64,000 bases of DNA from Niastella sp. OAS944. Its GTDB lineage: Bacteria; Bacteroidota; Bacteroidia; Chitinophagales; Chitinophagaceae. Numbering within the stretch: position 1 is the stretch's first letter; each line of letters begins with the position of its first letter. This document shows, one piece after another, positions 18,162 to 26,872 of this stretch. Below the pieces are notes generated by a model. It saw only the letters and a program-made list of their open reading frames with translations. It ran no database searches and was not told where the DNA came from. The stretch covers positions 310,001 to 374,000 of the forward strand of contig JANUBW010000002.1 of NCBI GenBank assembly GCA_024809215.1. Reading direction: 5' to 3'. Made by a program: the position numbers and the translations under genes.

Positions 18162-18515
18162 ATGGACGAGTACATGTTGATCTTCAGACATGAAGACGGA
18201 AGCAAAGTGGCTTCGCCCGAACAAATGCAGATCTGGATGGACCAAACCATGAAATGGATTGGCAGCATTTCGGCAAAAGGTAAATTCGTGGGTGGCAATG
18301 GGTTGCTGTTCGATGGCAGCAAAACCGTATGGGCCCATGGCGTTGTTACCGACGGGCCATTTGGCGAAATAAAAGAAACCCTGGGCGGTTATATTACCGT
18401 AAAGGCTACTTCAGTTGAAGAAGCCGTTGAATTTGCCAAAGGCTGCCCCGTGCTGCAGGGCGAAGGCAATAGTGTGGAAGTTAGAAGACTGGCCAAAAAC
18501 GATGGATTACATTAA
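18162..18515 (+). CDS. YCII-related (DGPF) protein 1
   Basis: 117 residues, a single YCII/DGPF domain of ferredoxin-like fold: YMLIFRHEDGSKV, the WMDQTMKWIGSI helix, VVTDGPFGEIKETLGGY (the DGPF signature) and VEEAVEFAKGCPVL. The family's activity is unknown; related YciI has weak phosphohydrolase-like features. Genes of this type are well known partners of ECF42 sigma factors and are among their main targets. Here two copies directly precede such a sigma gene, with a 28-bp gap to the second, so they probably form one transcription unit. Confidence 0.88.
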   Translation: MDEYMLIFRHEDGSKVASPEQMQIWMDQTMKWIGSISAKGKFVGGNGLLFDGSKTVWAHGVVTDGPFGEIKETLGGYITVKATSVEEAVEFAKGCPVLQGEGNSVEVRRLAKNDGLH

Positions 18516-18543
18516 TACAATGACAACTTCTTAAAAAAGAAAT

Positions 18544-18885
18544 ATGAAAGATTATTTATTGATCTACCGCGCCGACTTTAGTTTTATAGGCACCCGCACA
18601 CCCGAAGAAGCACAGGCAAATACAAAACGTTGGATGGACTGGATTGGAAGCATTGCGGCTCAAAACAAATTAACTGATCGCGGTAACCGGCTCGATGCAT
18701 CGGGCAAAGTGCTTAAAGCCGATAACATGGTCACCAATGGCCCATATGCCGAAATAAAAGAAACTATTGGTGGTTATTCAATCATCAAAGCCGATTCATA
18801 CGAAGCAGCTATAGAGCTTGCCAAAGGTTGCCCCGTGTTGACCATGGGTGGCAATGTTGAAGTAAGAGAAATAAGCGTAATGTAA
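18544..18885 (+). CDS. YCII-related (DGPF-like) protein 2
   Basis: 113 residues, paralogue of the preceding protein: YLLIYRADFSF, RWMDWIGSIAAQNKL, MVTNGPYAEIKETIGGY (the DGPF motif degraded to NGPY) and IELAKGCPVLTMGGNVEVREI. It lacks the conserved Asp of DGPF, so a catalytic role resting on that residue would be lost. The duplicate may have become structural or regulatory, or may heterodimerise with copy 1 (inference). Its TAA stop is the first three bases of a TAATATGCT word repeat that fills the gap to the sigma gene. Confidence 0.85.
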   Translation: MKDYLLIYRADFSFIGTRTPEEAQANTKRWMDWIGSIAAQNKLTDRGNRLDASGKVLKADNMVTNGPYAEIKETIGGYSIIKADSYEAAIELAKGCPVLTMGGNVEVREISVM

Positions 18886-18926
18886 TATGCTAATTTGCTA
18901 ATGTGCTAATATGCTAATATGCTAAT
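18883..18926. repeat. GCTAATATG 9-bp tandem words after YCII copy 2
   Basis: Five near-identical 9-bp words (TAATATGCT, AATTTGCTA, ATGTGCTAA and similar) start with the stop codon itself. They share the TAATGTG core with the repeat at 16808. No inverted partner is seen in the 35 bp before the sigma gene start. Confidence 0.75.
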
Positions 18927-18963
18927 CCAGACTAAAGTCGGGATCAGCATTTTTGTTTATCGT

Positions 18964-20205
18964 ATGCAGCAACAGGAATTAATACCACATTTATTTAGAA
19001 CTGAGTACAGAAAGATCATTGCGGTGTTGTGCAAACGTTTTGGTTTCGATGAAATAGAAACGGCTGAAGACATTGCCAGCGATACTTTTATGAGCGCTGC
19101 TCAAACCTGGGGCTTACAGGGCATTCCCGAACATCCTGTTGCCTGGTTGTATACGGTGGCCAAAAACAAAGCCCGAAATTTTCTGCACCGCCAGGCCACG
19201 TTTAAAAATAAAGTGGTCCCTGAAACTGTTATCAGAGATAACGCATCCACTCTTCCCGAATACGAACTCGATCTTTCGCCCCAGAACATTATCGATAGCC
19301 AGCTACAGATGATGTTTGCTATTTGTAACCCCGCCATTGCACCCGAAGCGCAAATAGGCTTATCACTTCGCATTTTATGCGGTTTTGGCATAGAAGAAAT
19401 TGCAGACGCCTTTCTTTCCAACAAAGAAACCATTAATAAACGCCTGTACAGGGCTAAAGAAAAACTACGGGAAGAAAACATTGCAATAGAACTGCCCAGC
19501 CTTAGTGAAATAGATGAACGGCTTAACGTTGTGCTGGCAACACTTTACCTTATGTTCAGCGAGGGGTATTATTCTATCAGCAATAACAAAACGCTGCGAA
19601 AAGAACTTTGCCACGAGGCCATGCGGCTTAGTTATATGTTGATAGAAAATAAACACACCAACAAACCACCTGTAAATGCCTTGTTATCGCTTATGTGTTT
19701 TCATGCATCGCGATTCGAAGCACGGGTAAATAAAAACGGAGAACTGATCTTGTATGATGAACAGGATACCAGCCTGTGGGATGCTGATCTTATAAGTAAA
19801 GGCGGTTACTTCCTGAACCTATCGGCTACGGGCAACCAGCTTTCGCGTTATCACCTCGAAGCCGCCATTGCCTACTGGAACACGCAAAAAGACGACACCC
19901 ATGAAAAATGGGAAAACATTTTACAACTCTATAACAGGCTGTTGCAAATTGAATACTCCCCTATTGCAGCCCTTAACCGCACATTTGCCTTATCGAAAGC
20001 CAATGGCAAACGAGAAGCTATAATTGAAGCAGAAAAACTAAACCTTACCAGTAACCATTTTTATTTTACATTACTTGGAGAGTTATATACAGGGTTAAAC
20101 AATGATAAAGCAAAAGAACATTTTGAAAAAGCGCTTTCCATGGCCAAGACAAATACCGATAAATTAACTATTCAGAAGAAAATAGAAAAATTAGCCGCTC
20201 ATTGA
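18964..20205 (+). CDS. ECF42-like RNA polymerase sigma factor with C-terminal DUF6596/TPR extension
   Basis: 413 residues from MQQQELIPHLFRTEY. An in-frame ATG at 18919 would add 15 residues read from repeat words and is less likely. Region 2 spans about 8-80 (FDEIETAEDIASDTFMSA, then AWLYTVAKNKARNFL), region 4 about 115-170 (IGLSLRILCGFGIEEIADAF, then KETINKRLYRAKEKL). The long C-terminal half (about 180-413) contains the FSEGYYSI, LCHEAMRLSYML, ALLSLMCFHASRFEAR and YNRLLQIEYSPIAALNRTFAL motifs of ECF42/SigJ-type sigma factors, with TPR-like helices to the end. No anti-sigma gene is adjacent; ECF42 members are controlled through this extension. The two YCII genes upstream are the expected partners. 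Confidence 0.92.
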   Translation: MQQQELIPHLFRTEYRKIIAVLCKRFGFDEIETAEDIASDTFMSAAQTWGLQGIPEHPVAWLYTVAKNKARNFLHRQATFKNKVVPETVIRDNASTLPEYELDLSPQNIIDSQLQMMFAICNPAIAPEAQIGLSLRILCGFGIEEIADAFLSNKETINKRLYRAKEKLREENIAIELPSLSEIDERLNVVLATLYLMFSEGYYSISNNKTLRKELCHEAMRLSYMLIENKHTNKPPVNALLSLMCFHASRFEARVNKNGELILYDEQDTSLWDADLISKGGYFLNLSATGNQLSRYHLEAAIAYWNTQKDDTHEKWENILQLYNRLLQIEYSPIAALNRTFALSKANGKREAIIEAEKLNLTSNHFYFTLLGELYTGLNNDKAKEHFEKALSMAKTNTDKLTIQKKIEKLAAH

Positions 20206-20384
20206 GCTGTTTAAATGACCCTGATCAATTTTTATAAATAAAACGTGTAATAACTCCACAGAACACCCGGGAAATACCGCACATTTGTGAACAGTTTCAT
20301 CCTGCCTGTTGTAGCGCCAGAACCTACGGGCCGCCCGGCCCCATACCAACTGTTGTCATCACATTAACCATTAAAAACTAAACG

Positions 20385-21278
20385 ATGTCTTACAATTTTA
20401 CCAATCTTGTATTTGAAGGCGGTGGTGTAAAAGGGATTGCCTATGCAGGTGCACTGCAGGTTTTAACCGATTGCGGTATTCTGTCCCAAATAAAACAGGT
20501 GGCAGGCACTTCAGCCGGGGCTATTACCGCTACGCTTGTGGCGCTGGGTTATACAGCACCGGAAATAAAGTCCATTATTATGTCAATGGATTTTAAACAG
20601 TTTGAAGATGGCTGGGACCCACTTCGGTTGCCCACAGAATATGGATTGTATAAAGGTGATAGTTTCCTTACCTGGATCCAGAAAATGATCGCTGCCAAAG
20701 CAAACAAGGGTGCAACTGCCACCTTTGCCGACCTGTACGATCAAAACGGTATTGGGTTGTTTGTATTTGCCACCGACCTCAATATTTATGATGTAAAACA
20801 GTTCTCGCATCTCGATACGCCCAATGTGCCTATAGCCGAAGCAGTAAGGGCATCTATGTCGATACCCATGTTCTTCAAGGCATGGAAATTCAGCAATAAC
20901 CTGCCCGATGATCATATTTATGTAGATGGAGGTGTGGTGTTGAATTATCCTATCACGGTATTCGATTCACCACAGGCACCCGATAACCCACAAACGCTGG
21001 GCTTTTTCCTGTACGACAAAAATGGTAATAAAAAGCCCAATACACTTGCATACGATGAGCTTATTCCATATTGTAAAGCACTTTTTGAAACCCTCCTCGA
21101 CTCACAGGTGATAGATTTCGACAACAATGAATCGATGGAAAAAAGATCGGTGAAGATCGATGACTTTGGAATTGCCGCCACCGATTTTGATCTCACACAG
21201 CAACAAAAAGAACAATTATATAAATCGGGACTATATTATACCGAAGCGTATTTAAAGTTGCCTGTGTTAAGTCAATAG
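20385..21278 (+). CDS. Patatin-like phospholipase, no signal peptide
   Basis: 297 residues, a lipid acyl hydrolase with a Ser-Asp dyad. Oxyanion loop EGGGVKGIAYAGAL (residues 11-24), nucleophile elbow GTSAG with Ser43, catalytic Asp181 in YVDGGVVLNYP. There is no signal peptide, so it is probably cytoplasmic. The C-terminus (DFDLTQQQKEQLYKSG) carries a helix that senses or positions the domain in related proteins. A second patatin at 52186-53232 shares the layout but has a signal peptide. The TAG stop lies inside a CAATAGGCAATTG repeat arm. Confidence 0.92.
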   Translation: MSYNFTNLVFEGGGVKGIAYAGALQVLTDCGILSQIKQVAGTSAGAITATLVALGYTAPEIKSIIMSMDFKQFEDGWDPLRLPTEYGLYKGDSFLTWIQKMIAAKANKGATATFADLYDQNGIGLFVFATDLNIYDVKQFSHLDTPNVPIAEAVRASMSIPMFFKAWKFSNNLPDDHIYVDGGVVLNYPITVFDSPQAPDNPQTLGFFLYDKNGNKKPNTLAYDELIPYCKALFETLLDSQVIDFDNNESMEKRSVKIDDFGIAATDFDLTQQQKEQLYKSGLYYTEAYLKLPVLSQ

Positions 21279-21359
21279 GCAATTGACAATAGGCAATAAG
21301 CAACAATAGGCAAAAGGCAAATTAATTCTTGCCAATTGCCTATTGCTTTTTGCCTATTG
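21273..21359. repeat. CAATAGGCAATTG inverted short-word repeat overlapping a stop codon
   Basis: Words CAATAGGCA, ATTGACAAT, AGGCAATAAG, CAATAGGCAAAAGG (21273-21320) face TTGCCAATTGCCTATTG and TTTTTGCCTATTG (21330-21359). The 13-bp CAATAGGCAATTG at 21273-21285, which contains the patatin TAG stop, is perfectly inverted at 21333-21345. The same word family occurs at 26416-26466. Confidence 0.85.
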
Positions 21360-21820
21360 ATCTCTGCGCTTTCCAAAGAGTAAAACAGCAATATTCAGTA
21401 TATCGGAAAAAGTTATTTCCAGTATACTATTATAATAGTATTATCTACCTCAGCTAAAAGGTGAAATTGAGTTATTTAAAGTATTGAAAGGAAATGGCTT
21501 CGCCAATCAGGATCACAAACAAATCAGGTATAATTTCAGGTGGGTATCGAAAGTGAGAAAGTGCACTAAAGATACGATGTTTTAGACATTGATGGTATTT
21601 TTTTTAAAATAAGCCAAATGGGCGTGTATGCTACATGATTAATAAATTGGGAGGCCCTGGCCTTTTATGTATTATCACACTCCCCACCATGCATTTTTGG
21701 TAATAGGCATTTTACACCCTGACCTATCAGGATTACAATTATATTCGATATCGGTATGAGTCCTACCAATATCAATATTTCTGTTAGCTGCTAAAGCCAA
21801 TATGTATTATAAACCAATAA

Positions 21821-21834
21821 TTGACCAAGATCAA
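21821..21834. promoter_or_regulatory. FNR/CRP-like near-palindrome (imperfect)
   Basis: TTGAC-CAAG-ATCAA differs by one base from TTGAT-N4-ATCAA, the FNR-type box bound by CRP/FNR regulators. It lies in the long gene-free region, about 0.9 kb upstream of the TonB receptor. Confidence 0.4.
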
Positions 21835-22106
21835 TCGTCGCATTTAGCCTTACGCCTCACCATCTTCTACTCCGTTTATAGTTATTTTTTCAACACAATA
21901 AAAAACAGAAAGCGTTCCGATTAACTGTTAGTGTTGAATCATCGGAATAACGTTTGCGCGTTCACTTTACACATAACACCTATAACAAACAGCTGCAAAA
22001 ACGATGTGGGCACAAGTTCATCGGCGCATACAAATAACTGTTTACAGCATGCAAAAGCGGTTAGGCACACATAAGCTCATAAAAATATAGAAACAACTTT
22101 TACAGT

Positions 22107-22120
22107 TTGATATAAATCAA
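22107..22120. promoter_or_regulatory. FNR-type box (perfect)
   Basis: TTGAT-ATAA-ATCAA is an exact match to the FNR consensus and extends one more pair (T...A) outward. Two such sites 286 bp apart in one intergenic region suggest a CRP/FNR-family regulator acts here. The distance to the ATG at 22735 (about 615 bp) is long, so the target promoter is uncertain. Confidence 0.5.
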
Positions 22121-22734
22121 AAGAATCTAACGTCAACATTATTTAATATGCTATTTGAATACTTGTATTGTTTTTTTTTGTAACTTACAAGTATACTCTT
22201 AGTTGATACGCAAACTCAAATTATCCTTGTCAAAATAGATTATTGAAAAACCAGGATATACTCCCATCCCTGCGAAAGCAGTGCTCTCTTATGAATGATT
22301 TCTTCAGGTTGAGAAATGATTAGCTATGCGTACGGGAAACAAGCAACTCAAGCTATCTGATCACCTATGTTCACGCCTTCGGAGATTTAATTTTCTGTCC
22401 CTAATCCCTTTTCACCCACAAGGTCCCGTTTTTAATTACACTGTTTACCTGATTTGTATTAATCCGTACCCTTCATTTTTTTTCATCGCGCACTGAGCAG
22501 GACTGCTCTATGTGTGTGTGTTCGTTTGACCGACAGTGAAGAATACCCGTATTTGTCCAAATGACAATAAATAAAAGTTTGTATATAACGCTGTCATATA
22601 ATTATTTTTAACTATGCCGGTGGCAATTTTTACGCCTTTCGTAAACCAATTTCCCGATCGCGATCCCCATTTATTATGAACAGGAATACTTTCGCGGCGA
22701 TTATATAAAGCAACCAAAGCCCGCGAACGTATTT

Positions 22735-25092
22735 ATGAACAAAATTGTAGCTTTCCTGGTCCTATGCAGCTGTGTTATTCTTTCTGCAAATGCACAGGAC
22801 AATACCGGCTCCATTAAAGGAGTTGTTTTAAATGCCGATGGCAAACCTGCGCCTTCCGCATCAGTAATTCTAACAGCAAAACAAATTACTGTTACCACCG
22901 ATGACCATGGCATTTTTAAAATTGCCAACCTGCAACCGGGTTCTTACGAACTGGTGATCACCCTTATTGGGCACGAACCAGTAACGCAAACCGTTAAGGT
23001 GAACGCCGGAAAAACCACTCAGCCTGCCATTTTGCTGAAGATGGCCAACAAACAACTCACAGATGTTACGGTTACCGGAAAATCGGACATGCGTGCTGTA
23101 AAACAACAAGCCTACACCGTTACAGCCATCGACGCTACCCGTTTGCATAATACTACTAAAGATATTAACCAGGTTTTAAACCATACAACCGGTATAAAGA
23201 TCAGGGAAGAAGGCGGGCTCGGCTCCAACTATACTTTTTCGCTTAACGGATTTACCGGCAAACAGGTACGTTTCTTTTTAGATGGAATGCCAATGGACAA
23301 TTTCGGTTCAGCCCTTTCGCTGAACAACCTGCCCATCAATATGGCCGAAAGAATTGAAGTATACAAAGGCGTAGTGCCGGTTTCATTAGGTTCCGATGCC
23401 CTGGGCGGCGCCGTTAACGTGGTTACCAATCAAAAGATAAAAAAATACCTCGATGCTTCTTACAGCATCGGTTCATTCAATACCCACCGTGCTTCTTTAA
23501 ACTCACGCTATACCTTCGATAATGGTTTCACTGTAAACATGAACGGGTTCTACAACTATAGCGATAACAATTATAAAATTGATGTACAGATCCCCGATCC
23601 GCAAACCGGTAACTATGGCGATCCTGTAAAGATTAAACGTTTTCATGACGCCTACCACTCATCTATGGCACAGGTAGAAGTTGGTTTTGTAAACAAACCA
23701 TTTGCCGATAAGTTATTGGTAGGTTTAATAGTTGCAGAGAACAGAAAAGAAGTACAAACCGGGTTGAACATGGACCTGGTGGCCGGTAATGTTTTCACCA
23801 CAAGCAGCTCGCTTATTCCCACCTTGAAGTATAAAAAAGAGAACCTGTTCATAAAAGGGCTTTCTTTAACTGCCAATGCCAACATGAGCTTTATAAAATC
23901 GGGTATTACCGATACCAGCTCACGTATGTATGACTGGTATAACAATTACACCGTGAAAACATTCGGTAGTAACTCAGGCGAGATCTCTTACTACAAAACA
24001 AAATTCAGGTTCAACGACCGCAATGCACTGGCTACAGCCAATTTAACTTATGAAATAAGTAAGCAACATAGCTTTAGCCTCAACCATAATTATACTTACG
24101 CACGTCGTCAGGGTGAAGACCCTATCGCTGTTGACCCTATTCCATTCAGCGATCCCAACACCTTATCAAAAAACGTTACCGGTTTAGCATATAAGTATTC
24201 AACCATCAACAATCGCTTTTCAGCAACGGTGTTCACCAAACTATTCAGCATGAAGGCAAACACCGTTGATGCCGAATGGGGAACCCACGATGCCATGAGC
24301 AGCAGCTACAGCAAACAGGGGTACGGTGTTGCCGCCACTTATTTCATTTTCCCGTTTGCCCAGGTAAAAGCTTCATACGAAAGTACCTGGCGCTTACCTG
24401 AAGGCGAAGAAATGTTTGGTAATGGATTGCTGTTGGCCAACAACCCTTATTTAAAACCCGAGCACAGCCATAATATAAATGTAGGCTTAGCTGTATCGAA
24501 AACTTTTAACAAACACAAATTTGAAGGCGAGATAAATTACCTGTACCGCAAAAGCGGTGATTTTATCAGGTTGGAAAGTGATGGCCAGATCAGCCGTTAT
24601 TCAAACCTCGACAGTGTAAGAACATCAGGTATTGAATGGGGCGTACGTTATACCTATAACGACGCGTTAATGCTTGAGGTGAACAGCACTTACCAAAACA
24701 CGCTGAACATAAAGAACTTTGAGCAGGGCCTTCCCAACTATATTTATTGGGACCGCCTGCCTAATATTCCTTATTTGTTTGGCAGCTTCGATGCATCTTA
24801 CCGCTTCAAAAAGGCCTTTGTTGGTCATGATGCGCTTACCATTGGTGTTGGTGGCAATTTTGTAGAGAAGTTCTACCTCTTTTGGCCAAGCCAGGGCAGC
24901 ACTGAAACCAAGTTCATAATTCCACAGCAGTTTACCCAGGATGCATCAGTAACCTACTCGCTGCAAAACGGCAGGTATAATATTGCCATGCAATGCAGCA
25001 ACCTGTCGAACGCAAAAGTGTACGATAACTTCAAACTGCAGAAACCCGGCCGCGCATTCAGTGTAAAATTCAGATACTTTATACATAACTAA
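22735..25092 (+). CDS. TonB-dependent receptor (siderophore/iron-type)
   Basis: 785 residues. Signal peptide ends near LSANAQ (residue 20). A CarboxypepD_reg-like domain follows (about 24-105, GSIKGVVLNADGKPAPSAS), then the plug (about 115-225: INQVLNHTTGIKIREEGGLG, IEVYKGVVPVSLGSDALGGA) and a 22-strand barrel ending with the aromatic FSVKFRYF. The length and plug resemble FecA/FhuA-type ferric siderophore receptors rather than SusC, which is about 1000 residues. No STN signalling domain is present. It is followed after 24 bp by a DUF4374 lipoprotein, a pair frequently seen in iron-uptake loci of Bacteroidota. Substrate is inferred only. Confidence 0.9.
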   Translation: MNKIVAFLVLCSCVILSANAQDNTGSIKGVVLNADGKPAPSASVILTAKQITVTTDDHGIFKIANLQPGSYELVITLIGHEPVTQTVKVNAGKTTQPAILLKMANKQLTDVTVTGKSDMRAVKQQAYTVTAIDATRLHNTTKDINQVLNHTTGIKIREEGGLGSNYTFSLNGFTGKQVRFFLDGMPMDNFGSALSLNNLPINMAERIEVYKGVVPVSLGSDALGGAVNVVTNQKIKKYLDASYSIGSFNTHRASLNSRYTFDNGFTVNMNGFYNYSDNNYKIDVQIPDPQTGNYGDPVKIKRFHDAYHSSMAQVEVGFVNKPFADKLLVGLIVAENRKEVQTGLNMDLVAGNVFTTSSSLIPTLKYKKENLFIKGLSLTANANMSFIKSGITDTSSRMYDWYNNYTVKTFGSNSGEISYYKTKFRFNDRNALATANLTYEISKQHSFSLNHNYTYARRQGEDPIAVDPIPFSDPNTLSKNVTGLAYKYSTINNRFSATVFTKLFSMKANTVDAEWGTHDAMSSSYSKQGYGVAATYFIFPFAQVKASYESTWRLPEGEEMFGNGLLLANNPYLKPEHSHNINVGLAVSKTFNKHKFEGEINYLYRKSGDFIRLESDGQISRYSNLDSVRTSGIEWGVRYTYNDALMLEVNSTYQNTLNIKNFEQGLPNYIYWDRLPNIPYLFGSFDASYRFKKAFVGHDALTIGVGGNFVEKFYLFWPSQGSTETKFIIPQQFTQDASVTYSLQNGRYNIAMQCSNLSNAKVYDNFKLQKPGRAFSVKFRYFIHN

Positions 25093-25116
25093 TTTCTTAA
25101 GGCAAAGCTTATCAAC

Positions 25117-26373
25117 ATGTATAATCCAAACTCAAAATATACCCGCACCATATTGGTCTTACTGGCTGCCACCATGTTATTGGGCAGTTGTTATAAAGAA
25201 AAGAACAAATTTCAGCAGGAAGGCGGCAACTATGTACTTGGCTTACGTACCCAGGGAAGCGGTAACAATACAACCGATTACCTGCTTACGGCAAACAGCA
25301 TCAATACTGGTCTTCAAACCATATCGTCAACCGGTAATGGTATTGAGCAACTGGCCTGGAGTTATTTCGGAAGCACTGGTAATACCGTAATGAGCTTTAG
25401 TTATGGCACCAGCAACGTTGCGGTTGGTTACGGACTGGCCGAAAGTGGAAGGCTGTATGAAAAGGGAAGAATTGCCTTTGAACGTATGGACTGTATTGGC
25501 AAAGGCGACGACAGCACAATTATTGCCATAGGCGCGCCCTGGGGCGGTGGCAGCTACGATTGTCAGATACAATTGATAGATACCCGCGATATAAGAATAA
25601 AGAAAAAGAAACTTACTCCATTATACATGCGCGATGCATTAGATGTACTGAATAAATGGCCAACATCTATTGTGGTAAATGATAATAAATTGTATGTATC
25701 GTTTTATCCGCTAGATGGTGCAAGCTGGGCTACCGACCTCACCGATACCGCCTATGTAGCTATTTTCACGTACCCCGGTCTTGATTCGTTGACCACTATA
25801 AAAGATATTCGTACCGGTCCTATTGGTTATTATGGCAACCAGATAAACATGGTAAAAGCAGAGAACGGCGATATTTATACATTCTCGCCCAGCTCCCTTG
25901 CAGCTGGTTATAGCCAAACTACAAAACACTCAGGCATTCTGCGTATCAATAGCGGAACCACACAATTTGATCCCTCCTATTTCTTTGATGTGGAAGCAGC
26001 TACAGGCGGCGCAAAATTATTGTCGGCCACCTATGCCGGCAGCGGTTTGCTGGTGGCAAGAGTGCAAAAAGCAGGTACCGACACGGCGGCTGTTGGCGGC
26101 TGGGGCTTATTTGACGTTACCAACCCTATTTGCCAGATAGCGGTTATTGACCTGAACAATAAAACAGTTAAAATAGTGAACGACATTCCCGATCATGGCG
26201 GCCAGTATGGTAGCCAGGGCCTGGTAGAAGATGGAAAGGTGTATGTGTCTATTACTTCAACCATAGCCGGTGAATCACGTATTTATGCTGTAGACCCGGC
26301 CAATGCTACGGCAACAAAAGCTGCCAAGATACAGGGGCTTGAAGTGCCGGCTATTTACAAGCTAACAAACTGA
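25117..26373 (+). CDS. DUF4374-containing lipoprotein
   Basis: 418 residues with a lipoprotein signal (ATMLLGSC, Cys near residue 27). The DUF4374 domain fills the rest: YVLGLRTQGSGNNTTDYLLTA at the start, a strand-rich seven-bladed-propeller rhythm, and the end TATKAAKIQGLEVPAIYKL. Such proteins sit next to siderophore-type TonB receptors and are thought to be surface partners in uptake; no enzyme motif is visible. Probably translated with the receptor from one mRNA, and closed by the terminator at 26468. Confidence 0.85.
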   Translation: MYNPNSKYTRTILVLLAATMLLGSCYKEKNKFQQEGGNYVLGLRTQGSGNNTTDYLLTANSINTGLQTISSTGNGIEQLAWSYFGSTGNTVMSFSYGTSNVAVGYGLAESGRLYEKGRIAFERMDCIGKGDDSTIIAIGAPWGGGSYDCQIQLIDTRDIRIKKKKLTPLYMRDALDVLNKWPTSIVVNDNKLYVSFYPLDGASWATDLTDTAYVAIFTYPGLDSLTTIKDIRTGPIGYYGNQINMVKAENGDIYTFSPSSLAAGYSQTTKHSGILRINSGTTQFDPSYFFDVEAATGGAKLLSATYAGSGLLVARVQKAGTDTAAVGGWGLFDVTNPICQIAVIDLNNKTVKIVNDIPDHGGQYGSQGLVEDGKVYVSITSTIAGESRIYAVDPANATATKAAKIQGLEVPAIYKLTN

Positions 26374-26415
26374 TCGTCTTAATAACAATATTACCTGATC
26401 TTAATTTTTTATATC

Positions 26416-26857
26416 AATGGACAATAGACAATAGGCAAATAATAGCATTTGCTCTTTGCCAATTGACAACCCGGTTTGCTGAAAAGCAGGCCGGGTTTTT
26501 TATTGTAAAAATGAAGTTTAGCACTACATATTACCGTTACCCATATATTCAAAGGCATATGTTAGTTTACCTTAGTTGTATAAGTCTGCTTACTTTTCCA
26601 CAAGAAAATTTGAGGAAGCTAATAAAGGTAACTTTGAAAAAATTCCAAATCACAAATTCCAAGAACCAAAAAAAATTCCAAATCACAAATTCCAAGCTCC
26701 AAATAAATAACAAATTTCAAACACCAAAGGCAGAACCAATCCCAGGGATCATTTTTAAGATTTGGGGTTTGTCGTTTGGTGCTTTTTTGTGATTTGTGAT
26801 TTTCATTTGTGATTTGGAGCTTGAGATTTGGAGCTTTTGATCTATTATCCGTTAACA
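26416..26857. repeat. Two short-word repeat families between DUF4374 and GH64 genes
   Basis: CAATGGACAATAGACAATAGG words (26416-26438) face TTTGCCAATTGAC (26456-26468) before the terminator. A second tract of CCAAATCACAAATTCCAAG words (26640-26720) faces GATTTGTGATTTT and GATTTGGAGCTTGAG words (26776-26850). The 13-bp CCAAATCACAAAT (copies at 26645 and 26678) is perfectly inverted at 26805-26817. No gene is credible in the gap. Confidence 0.8.
26468..26502 (+). terminator. Terminator of the receptor/DUF4374 unit
   Basis: AACCCGG TTTGCT / AGCAGG CCGGGTT hairpin with a GAAA loop followed by TTTTTTATT. Confidence 0.9.
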
Positions 26858-26872
26858 AACCATTTTATCTGT

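Larger units (their letters stand above)
21363..22734. other. 1.37-kb gene-free AT-rich region upstream of a TonB receptor
   Basis: No frame here has a credible start, length or family match on either strand. It contains two FNR/CRP-like palindromes (21821 and 22107), a TTCCGAT/ATCGGAA hairpin (21915-21947) and several homopolymer T runs. A remnant of a decayed gene, a long regulatory leader or an unrecognised RNA gene are all possible; nothing in the sequence decides between them. Confidence 0.6.

Noticed and set aside
21915-21947. TTCCGAT/ATCGGAA hairpin as a riboswitch or terminator
   Set aside because: A 7-bp stem with a large loop and no T run; no known aptamer pattern could be seen around it.
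22508-22717. 69-residue minus-strand frame upstream of the TonB receptor
   Set aside because: Low-quality composition, no family match and AT-rich surroundings; a chance frame.
26463-26792. 109-residue plus-strand frame
   Set aside because: Its second half is read from CAAATTCCAAG repeat words (FQITNSK repeated), and its start lies in a terminator.
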